DNA of 64,000 bases from Oxydemutator sp963693105 (GCA_963693105.1 OY843752.1:1612001-1676000); one strand, 5' to 3'; shown: positions 57,601-63,758, counted from the stretch's first letter. The notes: generated from the sequence alone by a model not told the origin. Made by a program: numbers and translations.

Positions 57601-60600
57601 CAACTCTTCCAGACGGCTCCAGACTCCACCTCCACGACACCGGACTCCTGTCATGTACAATATCCGCATCTTCCAAGGCGCTCAGCCTCACGGTTTGCGC
57701 ACCGGCAAACGGGCCAATTTCAATTTTTGCCGGCGTTGCGGCGACCGGCGTGCCTGCCGCCTGGAAAGTAAACGTCAACGTAGTGTGAAAATCGCCGACC
57801 GCCTCAAACTGAATGTCGCGGCTCTCGCCCTCATTCAACACCAGCGTCCCTGTGGTGACCTCGCCATCCACCCGGTATTGGATATTGCCGACACGAACCC
57901 CCTGATCAACCCGCAAAACAGTAACCGCCGCAAGGTCGGCCAGCAGTTGCGCCGGCAAAGTCTTTATCCGGTTGGAATCCAGATACAAAGTTCTCAGGGC
58001 CGTTGAACTTCTGAAAGTCCCGGGCGGCAAACTCGTTAAGCCGAGGCCATCAAGATCCAGCCATGCCAACGCCGGCATCCGCTGAAAGTCAAGATCCGAC
58101 AATGCCGCAACCGGGGGCTTGAAATCCAGGCTGGAAATTTTCCCCATGCTCGTCAACGGAACGGAATCACAACTGTAGGTAACGCGCGTCATGTCCAGGA
58201 TTGCCTTCAGGATTGCATCCTGCACCACGGGCGTACGATCACAAATGTTAGCGCGGCCCGAGGCATGAACCACAATGGACAACGGCAACATCGCCGTGGC
58301 GCCGCCGTACGACGCCGTCAGCGTGGTCGTGTACACACCGATGTCTCCATCCATCAGAAGGCGCGCCAACGAAATCGCGCCCGAAGACGTGTTCACACTG
58401 AACAACCCCCCTCCGGCCAGGGCGTAAGTAATTTCGCCCGTGACCATGCCGCCGTCGGCACGTGCCACCGGCGTTATTCCCCGCACTTGTGTGTCTGTCG
58501 GCGCGCCCACGGCAATGACGTTTTGCGCCACATCGACATCTTCAAGCGCAAGCGTGTCGAACACCTCGATGGTCACCGTCCGCGTCGCCGGCTCTCCTTT
58601 GTAATACGTCCTCGCGACGATGTTGCGCGGCCCCGCCGATGACGGCGGCCAACCTGCGCCGTGCGCCGACAGCGCGCCTGTTGCAGGGACGATTCCAAAC
58701 AAGCCGGCGCCCGACGCCAGCGAATAACTCACTTCCGTGGAGGTGGCGCCATCCACCAGAAACCGCGGCGCCCAGCCGACCACGGCGGTTCCGGCCGGCG
58801 CCCCCTTCCAGATACGATTGGGCGCGGGGTCGGTGTCTTCTATCTCCATCGGTTCAAGCACTTTCACCGGCAGCTTTTGTGTTCCCAAATGATGCCCACC
58901 GACGCTATCAAAACCCGATGTTTCTCTGTCACCGGTATAGTGCCTTATTATCCGACTTGTAGCTCCCCGTTCTACTATGTAGAACCCATCGGTTGCCCCC
59001 ATGACCTGCCAGAACAGGTCCTCTGTTTCATGCTCACGATTTCTGTCTTCGCCAGCCGTTATTGTTGCTTCGATCCGGGTCGTTTCAGACGATGCGCTGA
59101 ACTCCAGCGCCTCTGGCTCCACCGAGAATCGATTGTTCCCCAGTTGCAGCTCGAGCGTTCCGCTGACCCCCTGAAGACCGTCCAGTTCAATCCAGATTTC
59201 ATAGGGTTCCCCTTCCGTCAAGACCAGACTCGATGACACAACCTCTCCGGTGTTCGCATCAAGGTATCGAAAGTTGTCGAGATGGTCCGGAGCGTTGTTA
59301 CATTCGCTCTTTCCGGTGCAATAGTCCCCGTCAACTACCAAATGGAACTGTCCGGCGCTGCTGCATTGACGTATCTCTGAGGACGGTGCAATGCTTCTCA
59401 GGCGCGCCAGCATCCGTGCCGGCAAACGGGTCAGCGGATTACGATGGAGAATGGTGGCGCACAATCCCACGGGAACAGAATCAAAAACATCCGCCGGCAA
59501 ACTGTCGAGTTCATTCTTCGAAATATCCAGCCCATAAATCCTGCCGATGCCCTCGAAAACTCCGGATGACAGGCGATTCAGACCAAGGTTTGATAAATTC
59601 AGATATTGATCTCTTTGGCTTCGTATGCCCCGAAAGTCCCCTCTCTTCAATGCAGACACCGACCCGGTAACCACCAGGTCATTACTAAACTCCAAAGGCC
59701 CGGCGACGAATGCACAATCATTGCCGCCCCTCCCGGCCAGAATGGCCCGGCGCACTTGCGGCGTACGATCACAGATATTCCAGAGTCCATCGTCCTGCAC
59801 GATGGTCACTCTCGCTGTCACTGTCACCGCATGCCCAGTAGGCCCGGTCGCGGTCACCATCACCACCACGTCATGGCTCAGTGAGGTGGCGGGCAGCGAC
59901 TTCCCGGGCGCCAGCGACAAGGCGCCGCCGGTGGCGCCGATTACGAACAATTGGCCGGGGTTTGACGCCAATTCGTACCGGTAAGTCAAAGTCGCCGCGA
60001 CTGTGGCGCTGGCACTGGGTACAAGCTGCGGATCCCAGCCGGCAACCAGTGCTCCGGCTGACGCACCCATCGCAATCCGGTTGGGCGCCGGATTCCCGTC
60101 GCGCAACTCAAGCGTCTCGCGCACTTCCACCGGAATATCCTCGACCCACAGGTCCACGGGCTCCTTGCCCCGACGAGCTTGAGTATGCGTTCCCAAAAGT
60201 CTCCACCGCAACTTGCGTTCCAACGTCTCTTCATCGAAATCACCGTCCCCCGGGACTTCCAATACCAGTGAAGAAGACAATAGTCTCCTCTTGAAGGAGA
60301 TTTCCCCACCATCCACAGGGGCAAGAATTCGCCGTGCCTCCTTATTCACATTCAACGATTGCCCATGCCAGTTGAATTGCAATGACTCGCCGATGGTGAG
60401 GTAGGACAAATCAGTATCATCCGGCAAAGAAACTTCAAACGTGTTGACCCGATACGCGTTGGTGGTCTGGCCTTCGTACAGAACCAGCCGCGACAAAGTC
60501 GTCGCACGGCCCCCCTGTGTATATCGAAAGCCGCTGATGAAGTCTTCAGCATCGATTTCCATACGGTTTCCGCTTCCTCCGGCATCCAGACGGGCAAGAA

Positions 60601-61060
60601 TTTGTACCGGAATACGGGTCACGGGGTTGTCACTCACATCCAGCTCAGTCAAGCCAGGCGGGACTCCGTTGAGAAGATCAGGCGGCAAATCCTGAATCCC
60701 GTTGCTGCTCAAGTCCAGCCTGCTCATGCCCGGCAGGTCATTGAAATCTCCCGGCCCAAACTTGACGGCGCTACCGTCCGAAGTAACCGTCAGGGTCTGT
60801 ATTCTCGACAGGGCACTTCTGGAGATTGATTTACACTCATTCGATCCCTCCAGACTCCCCAGAATTGCGGCCCTCACCCGCTCACTACGATCACAAATAT
60901 TGACAGTCTGCGCCGAAGTCTGCGCCAACGCGACGGAGTTCAGACAGACAAGCAACGCCGCAAAAAGGAGATTACCCGAAATAAAAGATTCCCGACAAAG
61001 CCCAAAGACTCTTGAAAAATTCTGCGAACACCAATTCAATTTATGTTCACTTCTGCCCAT
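42638..61060 (-). CDS. giant secreted repeat protein with leucine-rich and cadherin-like domains (6140 residues)
   Basis: I do not recognise this as a named protein. ATG 61060 has AGAGG 7 nt upstream. Residues 1-46 are a long signal peptide: a 29-residue polar region, the hydrophobic core LLFAALLVCLNSVALA and probable cleavage before QTSA. Four modules follow (from about 54, 428, 938 and 1276); each starts with a cap of the type NICDRxxxVRxAIL...C, then a few leucine-rich repeats (e.g. LDLSSNGIQDLPPDLLNG), a linker and one or two cadherin-like domains. Residues 1593-1693 are a single cadherin-like domain, 1694-5914 the 21-copy array, and 5915-6140 two more diverged domains that end in RIRVFLEGAVIP. 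No autotransporter barrel, sortase motif, type I secretion repeats or C-terminal membrane helix is seen. The protein is acidic, and the array appears to lack Cys. A cell-surface or secreted adhesin is the most likely role (inference). Confidence 0.85.
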   Translation of the reverse strand: MGRSEHKLNWCSQNFSRVFGLCRESFISGNLLFAALLVCLNSVALAQTSAQTVNICDRSERVRAAILGSLEGSNECKSISRSALSRIQTLTVTSDGSAVKFGPGDFNDLPGMSRLDLSSNGIQDLPPDLLNGVPPGLTELDVSDNPVTRIPVQILARLDAGGSGNRMEIDAEDFISGFRYTQGGRATTLSRLVLYEGQTTNAYRVNTFEVSLPDDTDLSYLTIGESLQFNWHGQSLNVNKEARRILAPVDGGEISFKRRLLSSSLVLEVPGDGDFDEETLERKLRWRLLGTHTQARRGKEPVDLWVEDIPVEVRETLELRDGNPAPNRIAMGASAGALVAGWDPQLVPSASATVAATLTYRYELASNPGQLFVIGATGGALSLAPGKSLPATSLSHDVVVMVTATGPTGHAVTVTARVTIVQDDGLWNICDRTPQVRRAILAGRGGNDCAFVAGPLEFSNDLVVTGSVSALKRGDFRGIRSQRDQYLNLSNLGLNRLSSGVFEGIGRIYGLDISKNELDSLPADVFDSVPVGLCATILHRNPLTRLPARMLARLRSIAPSSEIRQCSSAGQFHLVVDGDYCTGKSECNNAPDHLDNFRYLDANTGEVVSSSLVLTEGEPYEIWIELDGLQGVSGTLELQLGNNRFSVEPEALEFSASSETTRIEATITAGEDRNREHETEDLFWQVMGATDGFYIVERGATSRIIRHYTGDRETSGFDSVGGHHLGTQKLPVKVLEPMEIEDTDPAPNRIWKGAPAGTAVVGWAPRFLVDGATSTEVSYSLASGAGLFGIVPATGALSAHGAGWPPSSAGPRNIVARTYYKGEPATRTVTIEVFDTLALEDVDVAQNVIAVGAPTDTQVRGITPVARADGGMVTGEITYALAGGGLFSVNTSSGAISLARLLMDGDIGVYTTTLTASYGGATAMLPLSIVVHASGRANICDRTPVVQDAILKAILDMTRVTYSCDSVPLTSMGKISSLDFKPPVAALSDLDFQRMPALAWLDLDGLGLTSLPPGTFRSSTALRTLYLDSNRIKTLPAQLLADLAAVTVLRVDQGVRVGNIQYRVDGEVTTGTLVLNEGESRDIQFEAVGDFHTTLTFTFQAAGTPVAATPAKIEIGPFAGAQTVRLSALEDADIVHDRSPVSWRWSLEPSGRVERSGSSDDIPTPDLAVQVNETVTLTDTNAAANQLREDAEDTVSVAGWSPRAHVGSAAVRVRYRLAADAGGLFEVDSASGALSLADGQSLNYAASSRHTVVVEANYGGVTAVRPAIIEVLDVTAICNRTDAVENAILNATPAGDVCGSVLVSELAAITTLTAVGAAASVTEADFDGLPVLAYLDLTGAGAVRLPVQVVANLAGLTRLRLDERARISNIVYRYQDDNTVVTPPLVLDEGASRRLRVETTGGAVSRALSFSLDGSGLQGVTSTVSRLELGSPFASALELRALADADFDPASGMLAWSWLAPAGLRIEARFGRAFVRRPLLTEGLQVDVRETEVFDDIDQADNSISEASAVGDVVEGWSPRVLVNGATATAVRYRLATDAGGLFGIHAASGVLSLVSGGLDYETSTAHTVEVIARVTRSNVEASLTAVIHVGNVPELSFRGVAEGVISEAAAVGAPVSGVSMSLLDDDVSRNDGMDYELTGEGSGDFVLAVSGNVASLQLSDTRLDHETTPTYLLMLRGTYLDATISTRIVVNVLNVLEEVILEAGTGYEVEEGVLPGTDVGVMLVVKTEDGVTRTSGVSYSLAGSEVFRITPEGGIVVSGAIDYEATTQHSLIITATYGGVTSSEVAVMIGVKDLSLSLSGVSSGMIAESATSGAAVSDVEVSALFGETTVTSAASWRLSGTGSDTFHITTAGGIASLQLSDTRLDRETTPTYTLVLSALYLGESASVQITVNVLNVLEEVILEAGTGYEVEEGVLPGTDVGVMLVVKTEDGVTRTSGVSYSLAGSEVFRITPEGEIVVSGVIDYEATSRHSLRITATYGGVTSSEVVVMIGVKDLSLSLSGVLTGEIIEIAKPDTTVSGVEVSALFGETTVTSAASWRLSGTGSDAFYITTAGDIASLQLSDTQLDRETTPTYTLELSALYLGESASVQIVVNVLNVLEEVTLETGTDYEVEEGVSSGTDVGVMLVVKTEDGVTRTSGVSYSLAGSEVFRITPEGEVVVSGVIDYEATSRHSLIITATYGGVTSSEVVVMIGVKDLSLSLPGVLTGEIMEIAKPDTAVSDVEVSVLFGETTVTSAASWTLSGTGSEVFHITTAGDIASLQLSDTRLDRETTPTYTLELSALYLGESASVQIAVNVLNVLEEVTLEAGTGYEVEEGVLPGTDVGVMLVVKTEDGVTRTSGVSYSLAGSEVFRITPEGGIVVSGVIDYEATTRHSLIITATYGGVTSSEVVVMIGVKDLSLSLPGVSSGMIAESATSGTTVSDVEVSALFGETTVTSAASWTLSGTGSDAFRITTDDRVASLQLSDVALDRETTPTYTLELSALYLGESTSVQIVVNVLNVLEEVTLEAGTGYEVEEGVSSGTDVGVMLVVKTEDGVTRTSGVSYSLTGSEVFRITPEGRIVVSGVIDYEATSRHSLRITATYGGVTSSEVVVMIGVKDLSLSLSGVLTGEIIEIARPDTAVSGVEVSALFGETTVTSAASWTLSGTGSDAFRITTDDRVASLQLSDVALDRETTPTYTLELSALYLGESTSVQIVVNVLNVLEEVVLEAGTDYEVEEGVSSGTDVGVMLIVKTEDGVTRTSGVSYSLAGSEVFRITPEGEIVVSGVIDYEATTRHSLIITATYGGVTSSEVVVMIGVKDLSLSLSGVSSGMIAENATSGTAVSDVEVSALFGETTVTSAASWTLSGTGSGAFRITTDDRVASLQLSDTRLDRETTPTYTLVLSALYLGESTSVRIVVNVLNVLEEVTLEAGTGYEVEEGVSSGTDVGVMLIVKTEDGVTRTSGVSYSLTGSEVFRITPEGEIVVSGVIDYEATTRHSLLITATYGGVTSSEVVVMIGVKDLSLSLSGVLTGEIIEIAKPDTAVSGVEVSALFGETTVTSAASWTSSGTGSDAFHITTAGGIASLQLSDTRLDRETTPTYTLALSALYLGESTSVQIVVNVLNVLEEVTLEAGTGYEVEEGVSSGTDVGVMLVVKTEDGVTRTSGVSYSLTGSEVFRITPEGRIVVSGVIDYEATSRHSLRITATYGGVTSSEVVVMIGVKDLSLSLSGVLTGEIIEIARPDTAVSGVEVSALFGGTTVTSAASWRLSGTGSDTFHITTAGGIASLQLSDTRLDRETTPTYALVLSASYLGESTSVQIVVNVLNVLEEVTLETGTGYEVEEGVSSGTDVGVMLVVKTEDGVTRTSGVSYSLTGSEVFRITPEGGVVVSGVIDYEATTQHSLIITATYGGVTSSEVVVMIGVKDLSLSLPGVSSGMIAENATSGTAVSGVEVSALFGETTVTSAASWTLSGTGSEVFRITTDDRVASLQLSGVALDRETTPTYTLELSALYLGESTSVQIVVNVLNVLEEVTLEAGMDYEVEEGVSSGTDVGVMLVVKTEDGVTRTSGVSYSLTGSEVFRITPEGGVVVSGVIDYEATTRHSLRITATYGGVTSSEVVVMVGVKDLSLSLPGVLTGEIIEIAKPDTVVSDVEVSALFGGTTVTSAASWTLSGTGSEVFHITTAGDIASLQLSDVALDRETTPTYTLVLSALYLGESTSVRIVVNVLNVLEEVTLEAGTGYEVEEGVSSGTDVGVMLVVKTEDGVTRTSGVSYSLTGSEVFRITPEGGIVVSGAIDYEATTRHSLMITATYRGVTSSEVVVMIGVKDLSLSLSGVSSGMIAESATSGTTVSGVEVSALFGETTVTSAASWTLSGAGSDAFHITTAGDIASLQLSGVALDRETTPTYTLVLSALYLGESASTRIVVNVLNVLEEVILETGTGYEVEEGVSSGTDVGVILIVKTEDGVTRTSGVSYSLTGSEVFRITPEGRIVVSGAIDYEATTQHSLIITATYGGVTSSEVTVMIGVKDLSLSLSGVLSGMIAESATSGTAVSDVEVSALFGGTTVTSVASWTLSGTGSDAFHITTAGGIASLQLSDTRLDRETTPTYTLELSALYLGESASVRIVVNVLNVLEEVTLEAGTGYEVEEGVSSGTDVGVMLIVKTEDGVTRTSGVSYSLTGSEVFRITPEGGIVVSGAIDYEATTRHSLMITATYRGVTSSEVVVMIGVKDLSLSLPGVSSGMIAESATSGTAVSDVEVSALFGRTTVTSAASWTLSGTGSEVFRITTDDRVASLQLSGVALDRETTPTYTLELSALYLGESASVRIVVNVLNVLEEVTLEAGPGYEVEEGVSSGTDVGVMLVVKTEDGVTRTSGVSYSLTGSEVFRITPEGEIVVSGVIDYEATTRHSLIITATYGGVTSSEVTVMIGVKDLSLSLPGVSSGMIAEIATSGTAVSDVEVSALFGETTVTSAASWTLSGTGSEVFHITTAGDIASLQLSDVALDRETTPTYTLVLSALYLGESTSVRIVVNVLNVLEEVTLETGAGYEVEEGVSSGTDVGVMLVVKTEDGVTRTSGVSYSLTGSEVFRITPEGGVVVSGAIDYEATSRHSLIITATYGGVTSSEVIVMIGVKDLSLSLSGVLTGEIIEIAKPDTAVSNVEISALFGKTTVTSATSWTLSGTGSDAFHITTAGGIASLQLSDTRLDRETTPTYTLVLSALYLGESASTRIVVNVLNVLEEVTLETGAGYEVEEGVSSGTDVGVMLVVKTEDGVTRTSGVSYSLTGSEVFRITPEGEVVVSGAIDYEATSRHSLIITATYGGVTSSEVVVMVGVKDLSLSLPGVSSGMIAESATSGTVVSDVEVSALFGETTVTSAASWTLSGTGSDTFRITTDDKVASLQLSDTRLDRETTPTYTLVLSALYLGESASVRIVVNVLNVLEEVTLEAGMDYEVEEGVSSGTDVGVMLVVKTEDGVTRTSGVSYSLTGSEVFGITPEGGVVVSGVIDYEATSRHSLRITATYGGVTSSEVVVMVGVKDLSLSLPGVLTGEIIEIARPDTAVSNVEISALFGETTVTSAASWILSGTGSEVFHITTAGGIASLQLSDTRLDRETTPTYTLVLSALYLGESTSVQIVLNVLNVLEEVTLEAGTGYEVEEGVSSGTDVGVMLVVKTEDGVTRTSGVSYSLTGSEVFRITQEGEIVVSGAIDYEATSRHSLMITATYRGVTSSEVVVMVGVKDLSLSLPGVSSGMIAESATSGTAVSDVEVSALFGETTVTSAVSWTLSGTGSEVFRITTDDRVASLQLSGVALDRETTPTYTLVLSALYLGESTSVQIVVNVLNVLEEVTLEAGTDYEVEEGVSSGTDVGVMLVVKTEDGVTRTSGVSYSLTGSEVFRITPEGEIVVSGVIDYEATSRHSLIITAAYGGVTSSEVVVMIGVKDLSLSLPGVSSGMIAESATSGTTVSGVEVSALFGETTVTSAASWTLSGTGSEVFHITTAGDIASLQLSDVALDRETTPTYTLELSALYLGESTSVQIVVNVLNVLEEVTLEAGTGYEVEEGVSSGTDVGVMLVVKTEDGVTRTSGVSYSLTGSEVFRITPEGGVVVSGVIDYEATSRHSLRITATYGGVTSSEVVVMVGVKDLSLSLSGVLTGEIIEIARPGTAVSDVEVSALFGETTVTSVASWRLSGTGSDTFHITTAGGIASLQLSDTRLDRETTPTYTLELSALYLGESTSVQIAVNVLNVLEEVTLEAGTGYEVEEGVSSGTDVGVMLVVKTEDGVTRTSGVSYSLTGSEVFRITPEGEIVVSGAIDYEATSRHSLIITATYGGVTSSEVVVMIGVKDLSLSLSGVLTGEIIEIAKPDTAVSDVKVSALFGKTTVTSAASWTLSGTGSDAFHITTAGGIASLQLSDTQLDHGTTPTYTLTLEASYLNESTDTQVTIEVSDVNRLMIRVTGSAPYNVSEDAPPGARVNNVSLTAYTEDGVTRTSEVIWHISGVGGLFSITSTGSVIVDGALDYETSTSHMPTVTASWQSMTSNEEQFTILVTDAVLDPELVDENNAPNVALNTTNSRVTGLSLAFRLDGVKRTDNLQWTLQITSPGADDAFTIDGGSGEITLKRPFTPGTYTATVAAATVAARGIDRTASLPLSIQVSDGLKVRIRVFLEGAVIP
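43319..55981 (-). repeat. 21 tandem copies of a 603-bp coding unit
   Basis: Unit 1 spans 55379-55981, each later unit lies 603 bp lower, and unit 21 spans 43319-43921; there is no insertion or deletion in 12,663 bp. One unit encodes 201 residues: domain A (about 100; VLEEVTLEAGTGYEVEEGV ... VIDYEATSRHSLIITATYGG ... VMIGVKD) and domain B (about 101; LSLSLSGV ... ASWTLSGTGSDAFHITTAG ... LDRETTPTYTLVLSALYLG ... VVNV). IDYEAT and LDRETTPTY match the LDRE-type cadherin motif, but the DxNDN calcium linker is missing. Two alternative B openings occur: SSGMIAESATSG (units 1, 4, 6, 9, 11-14, 16, 18, 19) and LTGEIIEIAKPD (2, 3, 5, 7, 8, 10, 15, 17, 20, 21). FRITTDDR replaces FHITTAGD/G in units 4, 5, 6, 9, 13, 16 and 18. 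Confidence 0.97.
56285..60901 (-). repeat. four diverged LRR-cap plus cadherin-like modules in the giant gene
   Basis: The caps NICDRSERVRAAIL, NICDRTPQVRRAIL, NICDRTPVVQDAIL and AICNRTDAVENAIL begin near 60901, 59779, 58249 and 57235. Each is followed by a second Cys 12-20 residues later, so a disulfide-closed N-cap is likely. Next come two to four leucine-rich repeats, a NEGESRxIxxE-like strand region and a domain with AxNxI...V.GWxPR...YRLAxDAGGLFxVxxxSGALSL. Unlike the 603-bp array these modules have diverged strongly and differ in length (about 320-510 residues). Confidence 0.75.
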
Positions 61061-61078
61061 CACCAATCCTCTGTATCC

Positions 61079-61094
61079 CTCTATTATGATAGAG
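61079..61094. promoter_or_regulatory. palindrome upstream of the giant gene
   Basis: CTCTAT-TATG-ATAGAG is a perfect inverted repeat with 6-bp arms and a 4-nt spacer, centred about 26 bp before ATG 61060 and next to the ribosome site. On the minus strand it includes CATAAT/TATCAT, which could be a -10 box, so it may be an operator or a 5' hairpin. The rest of the gap to alr (61095-61210) shows no gene. Confidence 0.4.
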
Positions 61095-61210
61095 AATTGG
61101 AAGAAACGACGATTTACATCCCTGGCGATATGCCGTTTAGGGGGTGAAATGCCGTCAGATGGCGCTTTTCGCTAAAACTAAGGAGTTGTAAGACAGCATA
61201 TTCCCGCCCG

Positions 61211-62269
61211 TCACGCACGGGCGACGCTGCACAGCAATTCATAGGCAATCGTGCTGCAATGCGCGGCGACTTCGGTCACCGGCAAGTTCGGTCCCCACAG
61301 TTCGGCGACCTCGCCCGCCTCCACATCGGCGCCGCTTATGTCCACCGTCAGCATGTCCATCGAGACGCGCCCCGCCAGCGGACGGCGCGCACCGGCGAGC
61401 CACACCGGCGTGCCCGATTCGGCGTGCCTCGGGTAACCGTCGCCGTAACCGGCGGCAACGATGGCCGCACGCATCGGCTTGCGGCAAACGTAATCGCCGC
61501 CGTAACCGATGCGGTCGCCGCGGTCGAAATCGCGCACGGCGATGACCGGCGCCGTCAGGCGCATCGCCGGTTTCAGGCCAGCGCGGTGGCGTTCGTCGCA
61601 ATGAAGCGGCGGCGCACCGTAGAGCGCGATTCCGACCCGCACCCAGTCCTTGTGCGTTTCCGGCAACCGCAACGTCGCCGCCGAATTGGCGAGCGACGCC
61701 AGCAGTCCGTGCCGGCGATAGTGCGAACAGATTTCATCGAACGCCTTGATCTGGCCACGGTCGGCGTCGGCGTCGGCGTCATCCGCGCAAGCCAGGTGCG
61801 ACATCAGCACCGGCGGCGACGGCAGGCCCTTCATGTCCAGCACACCGGGCACAATCCGCGAATGGGATGCGGGCGGAAAACCGAGGCGGTGCATGCCGGT
61901 GTCGAACTTGAGCCACAACTCGACGCCGCCGCCGGCATCGCGGCTCCATGCAATCTGCCGCTCGCGGTGCACGACCAGCGCAAGACCGTGCTCGCGCGCA
62001 AGCCCGTATTCGTGCGCATCACGGCAACCCTGCAACACCAGAATCTTGTGCGACACTCCGGCCAGGCGCAACGCCACGGCCTCGCCGACGCAAGCGACCG
62101 CAAAGCCGTCCGCCGCGCCGAGCGCGCGCGCCGTCTCCACCAGGCCGTGGCCGTAGGCATCGGCCTTGACGACCGCCATCAGGCGCGCCTTGCCGCACAC
62201 GCCTTGCAGGTAATCGCAATTGACGGCCAGCGCCGCGGTGTCGAGACTTTTAACGAGCGGCCTGGCCAC
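61211..62269 (-). CDS. alr: alanine racemase
   Basis: Alr makes D-alanine for peptidoglycan. The 352-residue product starts at GTG 62269, with the PLP lysine K35 in MAVVKADAYGHG, then KFDTGMHRLGF, NSAATLRL, RVGIALYGAPP, the catalytic Tyr256 in RIGYGGDYVC and the RVSMDMLTVDIS block. It follows dnaB by 14 nt, the common rplI-dnaB-alr order in gammaproteobacteria. Its end is 150 bp from the giant gene on the same strand. Confidence 0.97.
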   Translation of the reverse strand: MARPLVKSLDTAALAVNCDYLQGVCGKARLMAVVKADAYGHGLVETARALGAADGFAVACVGEAVALRLAGVSHKILVLQGCRDAHEYGLAREHGLALVVHRERQIAWSRDAGGGVELWLKFDTGMHRLGFPPASHSRIVPGVLDMKGLPSPPVLMSHLACADDADADADRGQIKAFDEICSHYRRHGLLASLANSAATLRLPETHKDWVRVGIALYGAPPLHCDERHRAGLKPAMRLTAPVIAVRDFDRGDRIGYGGDYVCRKPMRAAIVAAGYGDGYPRHAESGTPVWLAGARRPLAGRVSMDMLTVDISGADVEAGEVAELWGPNLPVTEVAAHCSTIAYELLCSVARA

Positions 62270-62283
62270 GCGGCGGCAAACGC

Positions 62284-63738
62284 TCAGATTTGCTCGAAGT
62301 CGGAGACGACGTCGGCGGTGTGGTCGGGATAAGGCGACGCGCCGATGCCTTCTTCGGGGAAGTAGTTTTCGAAGCGGGTGTATTTGCCGATGAAGGTCAG
62401 CTGGGTCTTGAAAGTCGGGCCGTTGCGCTGTTTGACGACCTCGACATTGACGGCCCCGGTGTTGTCGCTCTCGCCCTGCTCGCCGCTGCGGTAGAGCACG
62501 GCAATCAGATCGGCGTCCTGCTCAAGAGCGCCGGACTCGCGCAGATCCGACATCTGCGGCCTTCTCTCCGGGCGGTTTTCGATGTTGCGGTTCAACTGCG
62601 ACAATGCCACGACCGGGAGGTTGGCCTCCTTGGCCAGCGCCTTCAGCGAGCGCGAGATTTCGGAGATTTCGCCGGCGCGATTCTCGGCGGTGCTATGCGA
62701 GCGCATCAATTGCAGGTAGTCCACCACGACCAGCGCCAGATCGCGGTGTTCGCGCATCAGGCGGCGCACCCGCGCACGCACCTCGGTTGGCGTCAGGCTC
62801 GCGCTGTCGTCCACGTAAATGCGGACGTCGGAAAAGCGCGCATACCAGTCCGTCAGGCGCGCCCATTCCTCGTCGTTGAGGCGCCCGGTGCGCAGGTGCA
62901 TCTGGTCTATCTTGCCGAGCGAGGAGTAAAAGCGCGTCGCAATCTGGTTGGCCGGCATCTCCATGCTGAAGATCGCGACTGCACCGCACTTCTGCCCGAC
63001 GGCGGCGTGCTCGGCAATGTTCAGCGCAAAACTGGTCTTGCCCATGGACGGACGCCCGGCGATGATGACCAGATCGCCGGCCTGCAAGCCGTTGGTTTTC
63101 TCGTCGAATTCCCGGAATCCGGTCGCCACCCCGGTCATCAGCCCGGGCGACTGGCGGCGCTGGTCCACCTGCTCATAGACTTCCTGCCCCAGCGTTTTCA
63201 GCGCCTGGAAATCCGCCGCCTTGCGGGCGCCGGCGTCGGTGATCTTGAAGATGCTCTGCTCGGCGCGGTCTATCAGCTCGGCGCTGCCGTCGGTCATTGA
63301 ATGCACGTCCTCGATGATGCCGGCGGCCACCTTGAGCAACTGGCGGCGCACCGCGTTCTCACGCACGATGTGCGCATAGGCCACGATATTGGCGGCGCTC
63401 GGCGTGGCGTTGACCAGGTCCGCCAGATACAACAACGTGCTCTCCCCGCCGGCCCGCGCGCCGCCGCCGGAATCGCTTTTCAGTTCGCCCTTGAGGCGTT
63501 CAGCCACGGTCAGCGCATCGCACGGATTGCCGCTCTCGGCCAGCCCGCTGACGGCGCGAAACAACGTGCGGTTGGGCTGCGAGTAAAAGTCCGTCTCCGT
63601 CAGAATGTCGGAGACCTTGTCCCACGCCTCGTCGTCCAGCAGCAGCCCGCCGATGACGGCCTGCTCGGCCTCGACGGAATGAGGCGCGCTGGCCGGCGCC
63701 GCACCCGCGCGTTGCCCCCCGGTCGGTAGCGCGTCCAT
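62284..63738 (-). CDS. dnaB: replicative DNA helicase
   Basis: DnaB unwinds DNA at the fork. The 484-residue product has the N-terminal primase-interacting domain (HSVEAEQAVIGGLLLDDEAW), Walker A GRPSMGKTSF at 228-237, FSMEMPANQIATR, Walker B LALVVVDYLQLM and the SRSLKALAKEANLPVVALSQLNR segment, then ERRPQMSDLRESGALEQDAD. No intein is present. It lies 20 nt after rplI. Confidence 0.97.
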   Translation of the reverse strand: MDALPTGGQRAGAAPASAPHSVEAEQAVIGGLLLDDEAWDKVSDILTETDFYSQPNRTLFRAVSGLAESGNPCDALTVAERLKGELKSDSGGGARAGGESTLLYLADLVNATPSAANIVAYAHIVRENAVRRQLLKVAAGIIEDVHSMTDGSAELIDRAEQSIFKITDAGARKAADFQALKTLGQEVYEQVDQRRQSPGLMTGVATGFREFDEKTNGLQAGDLVIIAGRPSMGKTSFALNIAEHAAVGQKCGAVAIFSMEMPANQIATRFYSSLGKIDQMHLRTGRLNDEEWARLTDWYARFSDVRIYVDDSASLTPTEVRARVRRLMREHRDLALVVVDYLQLMRSHSTAENRAGEISEISRSLKALAKEANLPVVALSQLNRNIENRPERRPQMSDLRESGALEQDADLIAVLYRSGEQGESDNTGAVNVEVVKQRNGPTFKTQLTFIGKYTRFENYFPEEGIGASPYPDHTADVVSDFEQI

Positions 63739-63758
63739 CGTTCGGTGCCGGTGGCGGC

